The notes under the pieces: generated by a model
Database searches by the model: none
What the model saw: the letters and a program-made list of their open reading frames with translations, nothing else
What the model was told of the DNA's origin: nothing
Source of the DNA: Streptomyces sp. NBC_00536
GTDB lineage: Bacteria > Actinomycetota > Actinomycetes > Streptomycetales > Streptomycetaceae
DNA: 64,000 bases
NCBI RefSeq assembly: GCF_036346295.1
Contig: NZ_CP107819.1
Location: 2,914,001 to 2,978,000 of the forward strand
Direction: 5' to 3'
Translations under genes and position numbers: made by a program
Part shown: piece after piece, positions 1 to 12,000 of the stretch
How the letters are laid out: the number at the start of each line of letters is the position of its first letter
How positions within the stretch are numbered: the stretch's first letter is position 1

Positions 1-3000
1 CTTCAGCGCGGTGCCCAAATCGGGGGACGCCGCAGTGGTTGCCGTGCCCGGGTCGACGGCCACCGGGTAGATGCTGGTGAACCAGCCCACCGTGCGGGAC
101 AGGTCCACCCCGTCGGCTATCTCCTCCCGGCCGTGGCCCTCCAGGCCCACCAGCACCGCGGAGCCTGCGTCTGCGGCGGCGCGGTCCGTGCGCCAGCGGG
201 CGACCGCCAGGGCCAGCCCGGTCAGCAGCACCTCGTCGACGGCCGCGTTGAACACCGCGGGCACCCGTCCGAGGAGGGGTCCGGCCACCGCGTCGGGCAG
301 GGTCACGGTCAGCTGGCGGGCCGTGGCGACGACGTCGCGGGCGGGGTCGAGGGGCCGGTGCGACAGGAGCGGGTCCCCGGTGGCGAGGACCGTCCTCCAC
401 AGCTCCAGCTCCCCGGTCCGCGCCGGGGTGAGCGCCTGCTCCGCCAGGACGGAGGACCAGCGCCGGAAGGAGGTCCCGACGGGTTCGAGCCGGGGTTCTC
501 GGCCCTCCGCCAGCGCCTCCCACGCGTGCTTCAGGTCTTCCTGGAGCACGCGCCAGGACACGCCGTCCACGGCGAGGTGGTGGACCAGTACGAGCAGCCG
601 CCCCGGCCGGTCGGGGCCCGCGTCGAACCAGACCGCGCGGATCATGGCGCCGTCGGCGGGCGAGAGTTCGTCCTGCACGCGGGTCTGCGTCCCGGCGACC
701 ACACCGATCAGGTCCCGCTGCGCCACGTCCGCGATGTCGCTGCGGCTCAGCAGCGCGGCCGCGTCGACGGCGCCCCGGGGGGCGACGACCAGGCGCCGGC
801 CGTCGGGGCCGGAGACGATCCGCGAGCGCAGGGTGTCGTGGTGGTCGACGACGGCCTGGAGGGTGGCCGCGAGCCGCTCCCGCGTGCAGTCCGCGGGCAG
901 TTGGAGGAGGGCCGCCTGGTGGACGGCGTCCGTCGGGCCGCCCCGCTCGTACAGGTCGAGCATGACCGGGGTGAGGGCGAGTTCGCCGATGGCGTCCTCG
1001 GGGGCCTCGGCGGTCCGCTGCTCGTCCGTCCTGGCGATCCGGGCGAGTGCCCGGACCGTCTTGTGCTTGAAGACGTCCCGCAGGCTGATCAGCAGCCCCG
1101 CCTTGCGGGCCCGGCCCGCGAGCTGGATGGAGACGATGCTGTCGCCGCCCAGTTCGAAGAAGTCGTCGTCGGGACCGACCCCGGGAGCGCCGAGGAGTTC
1201 GGCGAAGAGCCCGGCCAGCACGGCCTCGCGGGAGGCGGTGTCCGCCGCCCCGCCGTCGGCGGCCGGTTCTCCGGCCGGGGCCGCGGGAGCGTCCCCGCCC
1301 GCCGTCGGCGCCAGGCGGGCGCGGATCCCCGCCCACCACGCGGTCAGCGGATCCCCGTCCGCCGGGGCCGGTGCGCGCAGGCCGCCCGCGAGGGCTTCCA
1401 GCACCTCACGCAGACCCTGTGCGACGGTCTCGGCCTCGGCCTTGGTGATCAGGTCGGGGCGGTAGCCCAGTCCGCAGTGCAGCTGGTCGCCGGAGAGTCC
1501 CGCGTCCAGGGTGAGCGGGTAGTGGGTCGCGTCGTTCATCTCCAGGTCGACGGCGCGGACCTGGTCGCAGGCGCCGCCGAACCCGGCCCCGTCGGCCGGG
1601 ATGTTCTGGAACACGAGCAGGGTGTCGAAGAGTTCGCCCTTGCCCACGATCCGCTGGAGGTCGACGAGCCGGATGTGCTGGTGCGCCGTCAGGTCGACCT
1701 GCTGGTTCCACAGGCGGGAGAGCAGGACGTCGGCCCGCTCGCCGGGCCGGTGGGCGACGCGTACGGGGACGGTGTTGATGAACAGGCCCACCATCCGCTC
1801 GATGCCGGGGACCTCCGGCGGCCTGCCGGAGACGGTGGCGCCGAACACCACGTCGTCGTGGCCGGTGAGCCGGGAGAGCAGCAGCCCCCAGGCGGCCTGG
1901 ACGACCGTGTTCATGGTGGTCCCGTGGCGGCCCGCAAGTGCGGTGAGCCCGGCCACCAGCTCGCCGCCGAAGGTGACGGAGAGCTTCTCGGTGGCGACCG
2001 CGGCCCGGTCCGGGTCCGCGTGCACCAGCAGCGTGGGCTCGACCGACTCGTCGAGGACCGTCCGCCAGGCCCGCTCGGAGGCCGCCCGGTCCTGCCGGCC
2101 GACCCAGCCCAGGTAGCCCGCGTACGGACGGGCCTCGGGCAGCCCCGCCGGGTCGCCCCCGGAGGCGTACAGCCGCATCAGCTCGTCCAGCAGGACCGGC
2201 GTGGACCAGCCGTCCAGCAGGATGTGGTGGAACGTCAGCACGAGGCGGGCCCGGCCGCCGCCGAGGCGGAGCAGGGTGCAGCGCAGCAGCGGGGGCCGGG
2301 TGGCGTCGAAGCGCTCCGACCGCGCCTCCCGCATCACACGGGCGATCTCGGCGGTCCGCTCCCCGTCGGCCAGGCCGCCGAGGTCGCGCTCGGTCCAGGG
2401 GACCTCCACCCCGGCCGGGATGAACTGGACGGGCTGGGAGAGGCCCTCGTACGCGAATCCCGCGCGGAGGTTGGCGTGGCGGGCCAGCAGCGCCCGGACG
2501 GCCGTGCGCAGCACGTCGGTGCGGGGGTCGCCCTCCAGGTCCAGCCCGAACTGGACCGTGTAGACGTCCGGGTCGCGCTGGTCGTACAGCGAGTGGAAGA
2601 GGAGCCCTTCCTGGAGCGGTGCCAGGGGGAGCACGTCGGCCAGCGAACGGCCGTCCCGCTCCAGGAGGTCGATGTCGCGCTGCTCCAGGCGGACCAGCGG
2701 GAAGTCGGAGGGCGAGCGGCCCCCGGAGCGGCCGGCGTCGGCGAGGAGCACGCGCAGCGCGCGCTGCCAGGCCGCGGCCAGTTCGGGCACGTCCACCGCG
2801 TCGAACAGGGCGTCGGGCCAGGCCCAGCGGGCCGTGAGCCGGGGCTCGTCCCCGTCCTCGTACACCCAGACGTCCACGTCGAGCGGGTGCGTCACCGGCA
2901 TGTCCGGGTCCTCGCCCGCCGCCGCCAGGACGGCACCCGCCGCGCCGAACGGCGCGGTGCCGTCCGCGAGGGGTGCGTCGAAGCGGCCGTGGTAGGCGAA

Positions 3001-6000
3001 GCGGACCTGCGGCGCGGCGAGGGCCGCGAGCAGGGGCACCGTCTGCGGGTTGAGGTGGCGCAGCAGGCCGTGGCCCGCTCCGCCGCCGGGCAGGGCGGCG
3101 AGCTGCTCCTTGACCTGCTTGACCAGGGCGCCCACGTCGGCTCCGTGCTCGCTTCCGCCCAGCCGTACGGGCCGGGAGGAGGTGAGGCGGCCCACGGTGC
3201 GGGCGAGGGCGGCGGCGGGCCCGTGTCCGCGGCCGTCGTCCTCCAGGCCGACCAGTACCCCGTTGCCGCCTTCGCGGCCGCGGCAGGCCCGCCATTCCTC
3301 GACGGCGGCCGTGAACGCGCCGAGCAGGACCTCCGTGATTCCGGTGGCGAAGGCCTCGGGAACCGCGGCGAGCAGGGCCCGGGACTCCAGCGCCGAGAAG
3401 GAGACCTCCAGTCGGCGGACGGTGCCCTCGGTGTCACGGCGGGCGTCGGGGGTGTGCGGGGTGAGCGGAGCCGTGCCCGCGCCGAGGATCTCGTGCCAGA
3501 CGGGGAGTTCGTCGATCAGCTCCGGGGCGGCCGCCGCGGCGGCCGTCTCCTCGGCCCACGCCTTGTACGTGGTGCCCACGGGCGGCAGCTGCGGGGAGCC
3601 GCCGGCCGTCACCGCGGCCCACGCCGTGCGCAGGTCGTCGGTGAGGACCCGCCAGGAGGCCGGGTCGGCGGCCAGGGTGTGCGCCGCGAGCAGCAGCCGG
3701 TGTGCGCCACCGGGGCCGCCGTCGAACCAGACGGCCCGGAACACGGCGCCGTCCTCGGGTGCGACGGTGGAGCGGACCGATTCCGTGTGCGCGGTGAGAA
3801 GGGCGGCCAGCGCGTCGGCGTCGGCGCCCCGGACGTCGACCCGGGTGAGCAGCGCGGCGGCGTCGGCCTCGGCGCGCGGGCGGGCCTCCAGGTTCCAGAC
3901 CAGGTTTCCGGCGCGCCGGGTCAGCCGCAGCCGCAGCGCGTCGTGGTGGTCGAGGAGCGCCTGGAGCGCCCGGACCAGCCGCGGCTCGTCGGTGTCGGCG
4001 GGGAGCGTGAGGGTGAGCGTGGCGGCGCTGTGGCCGACCGGGCCGCCCCGTTCGCGCAGTGCGTGCGCGGCCGGGCTCAGCGGGATCTCTCCGGTGCCGG
4101 AGTCGTCACCGGCGGCCGTCTCCCCGCCGTCGGCGTCGGCCGCGCCGGTCAGGGTGGCGGCGGCGGCCAGTTCGGCGACGGTGCGGTGGCGCAGTACGTC
4201 CGCCGCGGTGAACTCCAGGCCCGCTTCCAGGGCCCGGCTCACCAGCTGGATGGAGACGATGCTGTCGCCGCCCAGTTCGAAGAACCCGTCCTCCACGCCG
4301 ACCCGTTCGACCCCGAGGAGGTCGCGGATCAGCTCGCAGAGCAGGGTCTCCTTCGCGTCGCCGGGCGCCCGGCCCTCCTCGCGGGAGCCGAAGTCCGGCT
4401 CCGGCAGGGCGGTGCGGTCGACCTTTCCGTTGGAGCTCAGCGGCAGGGCCGTGAGCGTGGTGTAGGAGGCGGGCACCATGTACTCGGGGAGCAGCTCCGT
4501 CAGGTGGCCGCGCAGGGCCCGCGCCGTGGCGTCGGCGCCGGCCGCGGGGACCACGTAGGCCGCCAGCTGCTTGCGGCCCGCCGCGTCCTGGTGGACGGAG
4601 ACCGCCGCGCGGTCGACGTCCGGGTGCAGGGCGAGGGCCGCCTCGATCTCGCCCAGCTCGATGCGGAAGCCGCGGACCTTGACCTGGTCGTCGGCGCGGC
4701 CCGCGAACTCCAGCTGGCCCTCCGCGTTCCAGCGCACCAGGTCGCCGGTGCGGTAGAACCGCTCGCCGGGCGCCCCGAAGGGGTTGGCGACGAACCGCTC
4801 CGAGGTCAGCGCGGCCCGGCCCAGGTAGCCCCGGGCCAGCCCGTCACCGGCGATGTGCAGTTCGCCGGTCGCCCCGTCCGGTACCGGGCGCAGGAAGCCG
4901 TCGAGCACGTACACCCGGGTGTTCCACAGCGGGGTGCCGATGGGCGGGTGGACCGCGCCGCTCTGCGGGCGGCTCATGGTGGAGCAGACGGTCGCCTCGC
5001 TGGGCCCGTACACATTGAGCAGCCTGCGGCCCCGGGACCAGTGCGCGACCTGGTCGGGCGCGCAGGGCTCGCCGCCGACCGCGAGGGTGGCGAGGGTGGG
5101 CAGTTCGGTGCGCGGCAGGGTGGCCAGCACCCCGGCGGTGATCTGGAGGTGGCTCACGCGGTGGTCGTCGATCAGCGCGGCGAGTTCCGCGCCGGCGGGC
5201 GAGGCGTTGCCCTGCGGGATCACCAGCGCGGCGCCGGACAGGAGGGTCATCGCCAGGTCCGCCATGGAGACGTCGAAGCTGGGCGAGACGGCCTGCAGGA
5301 TCCGGCTGTCCGGGCCGATGCCGAAGTTCTCGGCGTGCGATCCGGCCATCCCCGCGATGCCCCGGTGGGTGACGACCACGCCCTTGGGGCGGCCCGTGGA
5401 ACCCGAGGTGTAGATGACGTAGGCGGGGTGGTCGAGACCGAGCGGACGGGTACGGTCCGCCGCCCCCGGGTCGGTCACCGGGGCGGCGTCGACCGCCGCC
5501 CGGACCTCCGGCGCGTCGATGGCGGTCACGGGGGCGCCGCCGGGCAGGGCCAGGCGTACGGCCGCGTCCCCGGTGGTGAGGACCAGGGCGGGCCGCGCGT
5601 CCTCGACGATGTACGCGATGCGCTCGGCCGGGTAGCCCGGGTCGACGGGCAGGTGGGCGGCGCCCGCCTTGAGCACGCCGAGGGTGACCGCCAGCCAGTC
5701 CGCCGAGCGCGGCAGGGCGACGGCCACGCGCTGCTCGGGGCCGACGCCGAGGCCGGTGAACCAGTGCGCCCACTGGTTGGCCCGGGCGTTGAGCTCCCCG
5801 TAGGTCAGCTCGGTGGCGCCCGCGACGAGGGCGACCGCGTCGGGGGTGGCGGCGGCGCGCTCCTCGAACAGCTCGGGGAACGTCGCCGCGCGCACGGCGC
5901 GGGCCGTGTCGTTGCGGGTGGTGAGCACCTCGTGCAGCTCCGGGCCGCCGAGCAGGTCGGTCCGGCTGACGCGGAGTTCCGGGTCGGTGGCGACCGCGTC

Positions 6001-9000
6001 GAGCAGGGCGGCGTAGCGGGCCGCGACCGACTCGACCGTGGAGCGGTCGAACAGGTCGGTGCGGTAGCTGATCATGCCGCGCAGGCCGGCGTGCCCGCCG
6101 CCGGCGTCGAAGGCCTCGGTCAGCTCGAAGCCGAGGTCGGTCTTGGCCGAGGTCAGTTCGATGTCCGCCGGGGTGGCCGTCAGGCCGGGCAGGTCGAGGC
6201 TGGGCGCCGTGTTGTTCTGGAAGGCGAGGAACACCTGGAACAGCGGGGTGTGCGCCAGAGAGCGCACGTCGGGGCCCAGGGTGTCGACCAGCCGCTCGAA
6301 GGGCAGGTCCTGGTGGGCGTAGGCCGCGAGGTCCGTGGCCCTGACCCGGCGCAGGAGTTCCGTGAAGGTCGGGTCCCCCGAGGTGTCGGTGCGCAGGACC
6401 AGGGTGTTGACGAAGAACCCGACGAGGTCTTCGAGGGCCTCGTCCGGACGTCCGGCGACGGCGGTGCCGAGGGGGATGTCGGTGCCGGAGCCGAGCCGGG
6501 TGAGCAGCGCCGCGAGGGCCGCCTGGGCCACCATGAACAGGCTGACCTGGTGGGTGCGGGCCAGGGCGGCGAGCCGCTCGTGGAGTGCGGCGCCGAGGGT
6601 GAAGTCCACCGTGGCACCGTCGGTGGCCATGTCCGCCGGGCGGGGCCGGTCGGTGGGCAGGTCCAGTTCCACGGGCGCGCCGGCCAGCGTCTGCGTCCAG
6701 AAGGCGAGCTGCCGTGCGGCGAGGCTGTCCGGGTCGTCGGCCTCGCCCAGCAGGTCCCGCTGCCAGAGCGTGTAGTCGGCGTACTGCACCGGCAGGGGCG
6801 CGAAGGCGGGCTCCCGTCCGGCGTGCCGGGCGGCGTAGGCGACGGACAGGTCGCGGGCCAGGGGGGCGTTGGACCATCCGTCGGAGGCGATGTGGTGCAC
6901 GGTGAGCAGCAGTACGTGTTCGGTGTCGGAGACGGTGAACAGGGTGGCCCGCAGCGGGAGTTCCGTGGCGAGGTCGAAGCCGCGGGCGGCGGCGCGGCGC
7001 AGTTCCGCGTCGAGTTCGCCGGGCGCGGGCCGGACGCTCTCCAGCGGGATCCGGGCGTCGGCGCCGCTGCGGACCTCCTGGCGGGGCCTGCCACCGGTGT
7101 CGGGGAAGACGGTCCGCAGGCTCTCGTGCCGCGTGACCACGTCCGTGACGGCCGCGCCCAGCGCTCCGGGGTCGAGGGCGCCGGTGAGCCGGATCGCGAG
7201 GGGGATGTTGTACGAGCCGGAGGGGCCTTCCAGCCTGCCGAGGAACCACAGGCGGCGCTGCGCGGACGACAGCGGGACCTCCTGCGGCCGGGGCCGGGCG
7301 GTGGGCGCGGGCCGGACCGCGTCGCCGTGGACGATCCGGGTGGCGAAGAGGGCCGGGGTGGGCGCCTCGAAGACCGCCCTGACGTCGACCTCGGACCCGA
7401 AGGCGGACCGGACCCGGCTGAGGAGCCGCACCGCGCTCAGCGAGTTGCCGCCGAGCTGGAAGAAGTCGTCGTCCACGCCCACCGCCGGCAGGTCCAGGAC
7501 CTGGGCGAAGAGCGCGCAGAGGATCTCCTCCTGCGGGGAGCGCGGGAGGCGGGTGGTGGCCGCCGCGAACTCGGGCTCGGGCAGGGCGGCGCGGTCCAGC
7601 TTCCCGTTGACGGTCAGGGGCAGCGCGTCCAGGACCACGACGGCCTCGGGGACCAGGTACTCGGGCAGGGTGGCGGCGAGCCGCTCGCGCAGTTCGGCGC
7701 CCGCCGGGGTGTTCCCGGCCGCGGGGACGGCGTAGGCGATGAGGCGGGCGCCGTTCTCGCCGCCGTCGCGGACGATGACGGCCTGGGCGTCGATGCCGGG
7801 CAGCGCGGCGACCGCGGCGGAGACCTCGCCGAGTTCGATGCGGTGACCGCGGATCTTGACCTGGTCGTCGGCGCGGCCGACGAACACCAGGTCGCCGTCG
7901 GCGAGGCGGCGGGCCACGTCGCCGGTGCGGTACATCCGCTCTCCGGCCGGGCCGTACGGGTCGGCGGTGAACCGCTCGGCGGTCAGCGCGGGGCGGCCGA
8001 GGTAGCCGCGGGCCAGGCAGGGACCGGCGAGGTACAGCTCGCCCGCGACCCCGGCCGGGACCGGGCGCAGCGCCGCGTCGAGGACGTACGCCCGTACGTT
8101 GCCCTGGGGGCGGCCCATCGGGACCGGTCCCGGGGCGAGCGCGGCGCCGGGCGCGATGCGGAACTCGGTGGCGTTGACGGTGGCTTCGGTGGGGCCGTAC
8201 ACGTTCCAGACGGTGGCGTCCGGGTGCCGCTCGCGCCATCCGGCGAGGGCCTCGCCGAGCAGGGCCTCGCCGCCGAGGAGGAGTTCGGTGACGGGCGAGT
8301 AGGCGGCGGGCAGCGCGCCGAGCAGCGGCAGGTGGCTCGGGGTGGCCTTCATGAAGGTCACCGGGGTGCCGGCGAGCCGCGCCGCGAGGCCGGGGCTCTC
8401 CTCCAGCGCCGTGATGAGCACGCTGCCGCCGACGGTGAGCGGGGTGAACAGAGCGGTGACGGTGAGGTCGAAGGAGACCGGTGAGTGCAGCAGCGCGCGC
8501 CCGGCCGCGCCGGGGTAGGCGGCGCCCGCCCAGCGGAGGTAGTCGACCACCGAACGGTGCTCGACGACGACGCCCTTGGGGCGGCCGGTGGAGCCGGAGG
8601 TGTAGATGACGTAGGCGGGGTGCCCGGCGCCCGGGCGGCCGGGACCGGCCGGGGCGGTGGCCGGGGCGGCCGCGATGTCCGCGGCGGTCCGCGCGTCGTC
8701 GACGACGATCCGCTCGGCGTCCGCGTCCGGCAGCGCGGCGGCGGCGGCCCGGGTGGTCACCAGCAGCCGGGGCGCGGCGTCCTGGAGCAGGTACGCGATG
8801 CGCTCCCGCGGGTACGCCGGGTCGACCGGGACGTACGCGGCGCCGGACTTGAGGACCGCGAGCAGGGTCACGACCAGTTCGGCGGAGCGCTCCATGGCGA
8901 CCGCGACCAGCGTCTCGGGACCGGCGCCCCGGGCGATCAGGGTGTGCGCGAGCCGGTTGGCCCGCTCGTCGAGCTCGGCGTAGCCGACCTCCAGGGCGCC

Positions 9001-12000
9001 GTCGACGAGCGCGACGGCGTGCGGGGTGCGGGCCGCCTGGTCCGCGATCAGCTCGTGGACCAGGGCGTCGGAGGCGGGCACGGCCGGTCCGGCGGAGCCG
9101 GAGGTCAGCGCGCGGGTCTCGGCGCCGTCCAGCAGGGCCAGCCGGCCCAGCGGGGTGTCCGGGGCGTCGGCCACGGCCTCCAGGACGCGGCGCAGCTGCC
9201 GGGTGGCGCAGCTCACGACCTGCTCGTCGAGCAGGTCGGGGCGGTGGTACCAGTTGAGGACGAGGCGCTGCTCGTCCTGCATCACCACCATGCCCAGGGG
9301 GTAGTGGTTGTCGCCCTTGGTGTCGACCTCGGACAGGGCCAGGCCGTGCACGGTCTCCATCGCGCCGGGCTCCGCCGGGAAGTTCTCGAAGACCACGGCG
9401 GTGTCGAAGAGGGTGCCGAGGCCCGCGAGCTTCTGCAGGTCGGCGAGGCCGAGGTGGTGGTAGGCGAGCAGCTCGACCCGCTGCGCCTGGACCCGGGACA
9501 GGGTCTCGGCCAGCGAGGCCGCGGGGTCCAGGCGGACCCGCACGGGCACGGTGTTGCTGAAGAGCCCGACCATCGACTCGACGCCGGGCAGCTCCGGCGG
9601 GCGGCCGGAGACCGTCTCGCCGAACAGCACGTCGTCGCGGCCGGTGAGGGCGCCGAGCACGATGCCCCAGGCGCCCTGCACCACGGCGTTCAGGGTGAGG
9701 CCGTGGGCGCGGGCCGTCGCGGTGAGGGCCGCGGTCAGCCCGTCCGGCAGTTCGTCCACGATCCGGCCGGGCAGGGCCGCGGCGTGCCCGGCGGCTCCGG
9801 GGGCGACCAGCGTCGGCTCCTGCACACCGGCCAGCGCGCCGCGCCAGGCGTCCTCGGCCGCGGTGCGGTCCTGGCCGGCCAGCCAGGTCAGGTAGTCCTT
9901 GTACGGGACGACCTCCGGCAGTGCCGAGGCGTCGCCGTGGCTCCCGTACAGCTCGAACAGCTCACCGGCCAGCACGGGGGCGGACCAGCCGTCGAGCAGC
10001 AGGTGGTGGGCGGCGAAGAGCAGCCGGTGGCGGTCGGGGCCGAGCGTGATCAGGGTGAAGCGGAGCAGCGGCGGGTGCTCGGGGTCGAAGCGGCGGGAGC
10101 GCTCCTGGACCAGCAGCCGGTCCAGCTCGGCGCGCTGCTCCTCGTCCCCGAGGTGGCTCAGGTCGTTCTCGTTCCAGGGGAGGGCCACCTCGGCCGGGAC
10201 GAGCTGGACGGGGACGCCCTCGGCGGTGCGGTGGAAGCAGGCGCGCAGGCTGGCGTGGCGGGACAGCAGTCCGGCGACGGCGGCGCGCAGCGCCCCGGTG
10301 TCCAGTGCGCCGCGCACGTCCAGGGCCAGCCGGGTGATGTAGACGTCCTCGGCCCGCTGGTCGTACTCGGTGTGGAAGAGCAGCCCTTCCTGGAGCGGGG
10401 ACAGCGGCAGGATGTCGCTCAGGTGCGGCCGCGCCCGCTCCAGCCCGTCGATCTCCGCCTGGGTCAGGGGGACGAGCGGTACGTCGGAGGGGACGAGCCC
10501 GCCGACGCCCTCGGGGCGCTCCGCGCAGGCCACCAGGGCGCGCAGGGCGTCGAACCAGGCGTCGGCGAGGCGGCGCACCTCGTCCTCGGTCAGCAGGGCG
10601 CCCGGCCAGGTCCAGGTGGCGGTGAGGCGCGGGCCGTCGGCGTGGGTCTCGGTGACGGCGTTGGCGGTGAGGGTGTAGGGCAGGGGGGTGGCGTCGTCGG
10701 CGCCGCCGCCGAGGCCCCCGTCCTGCTCGTCGTCCCCGGATCCGCCGATGCGGCCGAGGTAGTTGAAGCCGATCTGCGGCTCGGGGAACTTCGCCAGGGC
10801 GACGGCGGTGCGCGGGTTGAGGTAGCGCAGCAGGCCGAAGCCGATGCCGTTGTCGGGGATGGCGCGCAGCTGTTCCTTGACCGCCTTGAGGGCGGTGACG
10901 AGGGCGGGGCCGCCCGCGGGGAGTTCGGCGGCGGGGACCCGGCCCGGGTCGAGCCGCACCGGGTACAGGCTGGTGAACCAGCCGACCGTACGGGAGAGGT
11001 CGGTGTCCGCCACGATGTCCTCGCGGCCGTGGCCTTCGAGTCCGACGAGGACCGAGGAGGTCTCGCCCCGGCCCCGGCCGCGGCGCCAGTCGGCGACGGC
11101 GACGGCGAGCGCGGTGAGCAGGACGTCGTTGATCTGCGCGTTGAAGGCGGCCGGGACCCGGCCGAGCAGCGGCTCGGTCACCTCGGCGGGCAGCCTCAGG
11201 GTCAGGTGCCCGGCGGTGGCCAGGGTGTCGGAGGCGTCCAGCGGGCGGTCGGTGAGCAGCGGGTCGGGTCCGGAGAGCAGGCCGCGCCACAGCGGGAGTT
11301 CGCGGATGCGGTCCGGCTCTCCGGCGGCGGCCGTCAGGTGCTGGGCCCAGCGGCGGAAGGAGGTGCCGACCGGCTCGGGGGTGAAGGCGGCGCCCCGGGC
11401 GGCGGCTTCCAGCGCGGCCGAGACCTCGGGCAGCAGGATGCGCCAGGACACTCCGTCGACGCACAGGTGGTGGATGACGAGCAGCAGCCGGCCGGGCAGG
11501 TCGGCGCCCGCGTCGAACCAGACGGCCTGCACCATCCGGCCCCGCTCGGGCGCGAGCCGGGCCTGGGCGGCGGCGAACTCCCGCTCGGTGACGGCCCGCA
11601 GGGCGTCCGCGTCCAGGCCGGCGACGTCGACCCGGTGGAGGGATTCGGCGGCCACGACGGTGCCGACCGGGGTGATCTCCAGCGTCCACTCGCCGATGTC
11701 CTCGATGCGGGCGAGCCGCAGCCGCAGCGCGTCGTGGTGGTCGATGAAGGTCTGGAGCACGGCCGCGATCCGGGCGGTGTCGAGGTCCGCGGGCACGGGC
11801 AGCGGCATGGCCTGGTTGAACGGGTCGACGGGGCCGCTGTGTTCGCTGAACCAGTGGATGATCGGGGTGAGCGGGACTCCGCCGACCCCGTCCGAGGGTG
11901 CGGCGCGGCGGCGCGCGGGCCCGGTGGACTCGGTCGCGACGGCGGCGACCGCCTCGACGGTCTTGTGGGTGAACACGTCGCGCGGGGTGAACCGCAGCCC

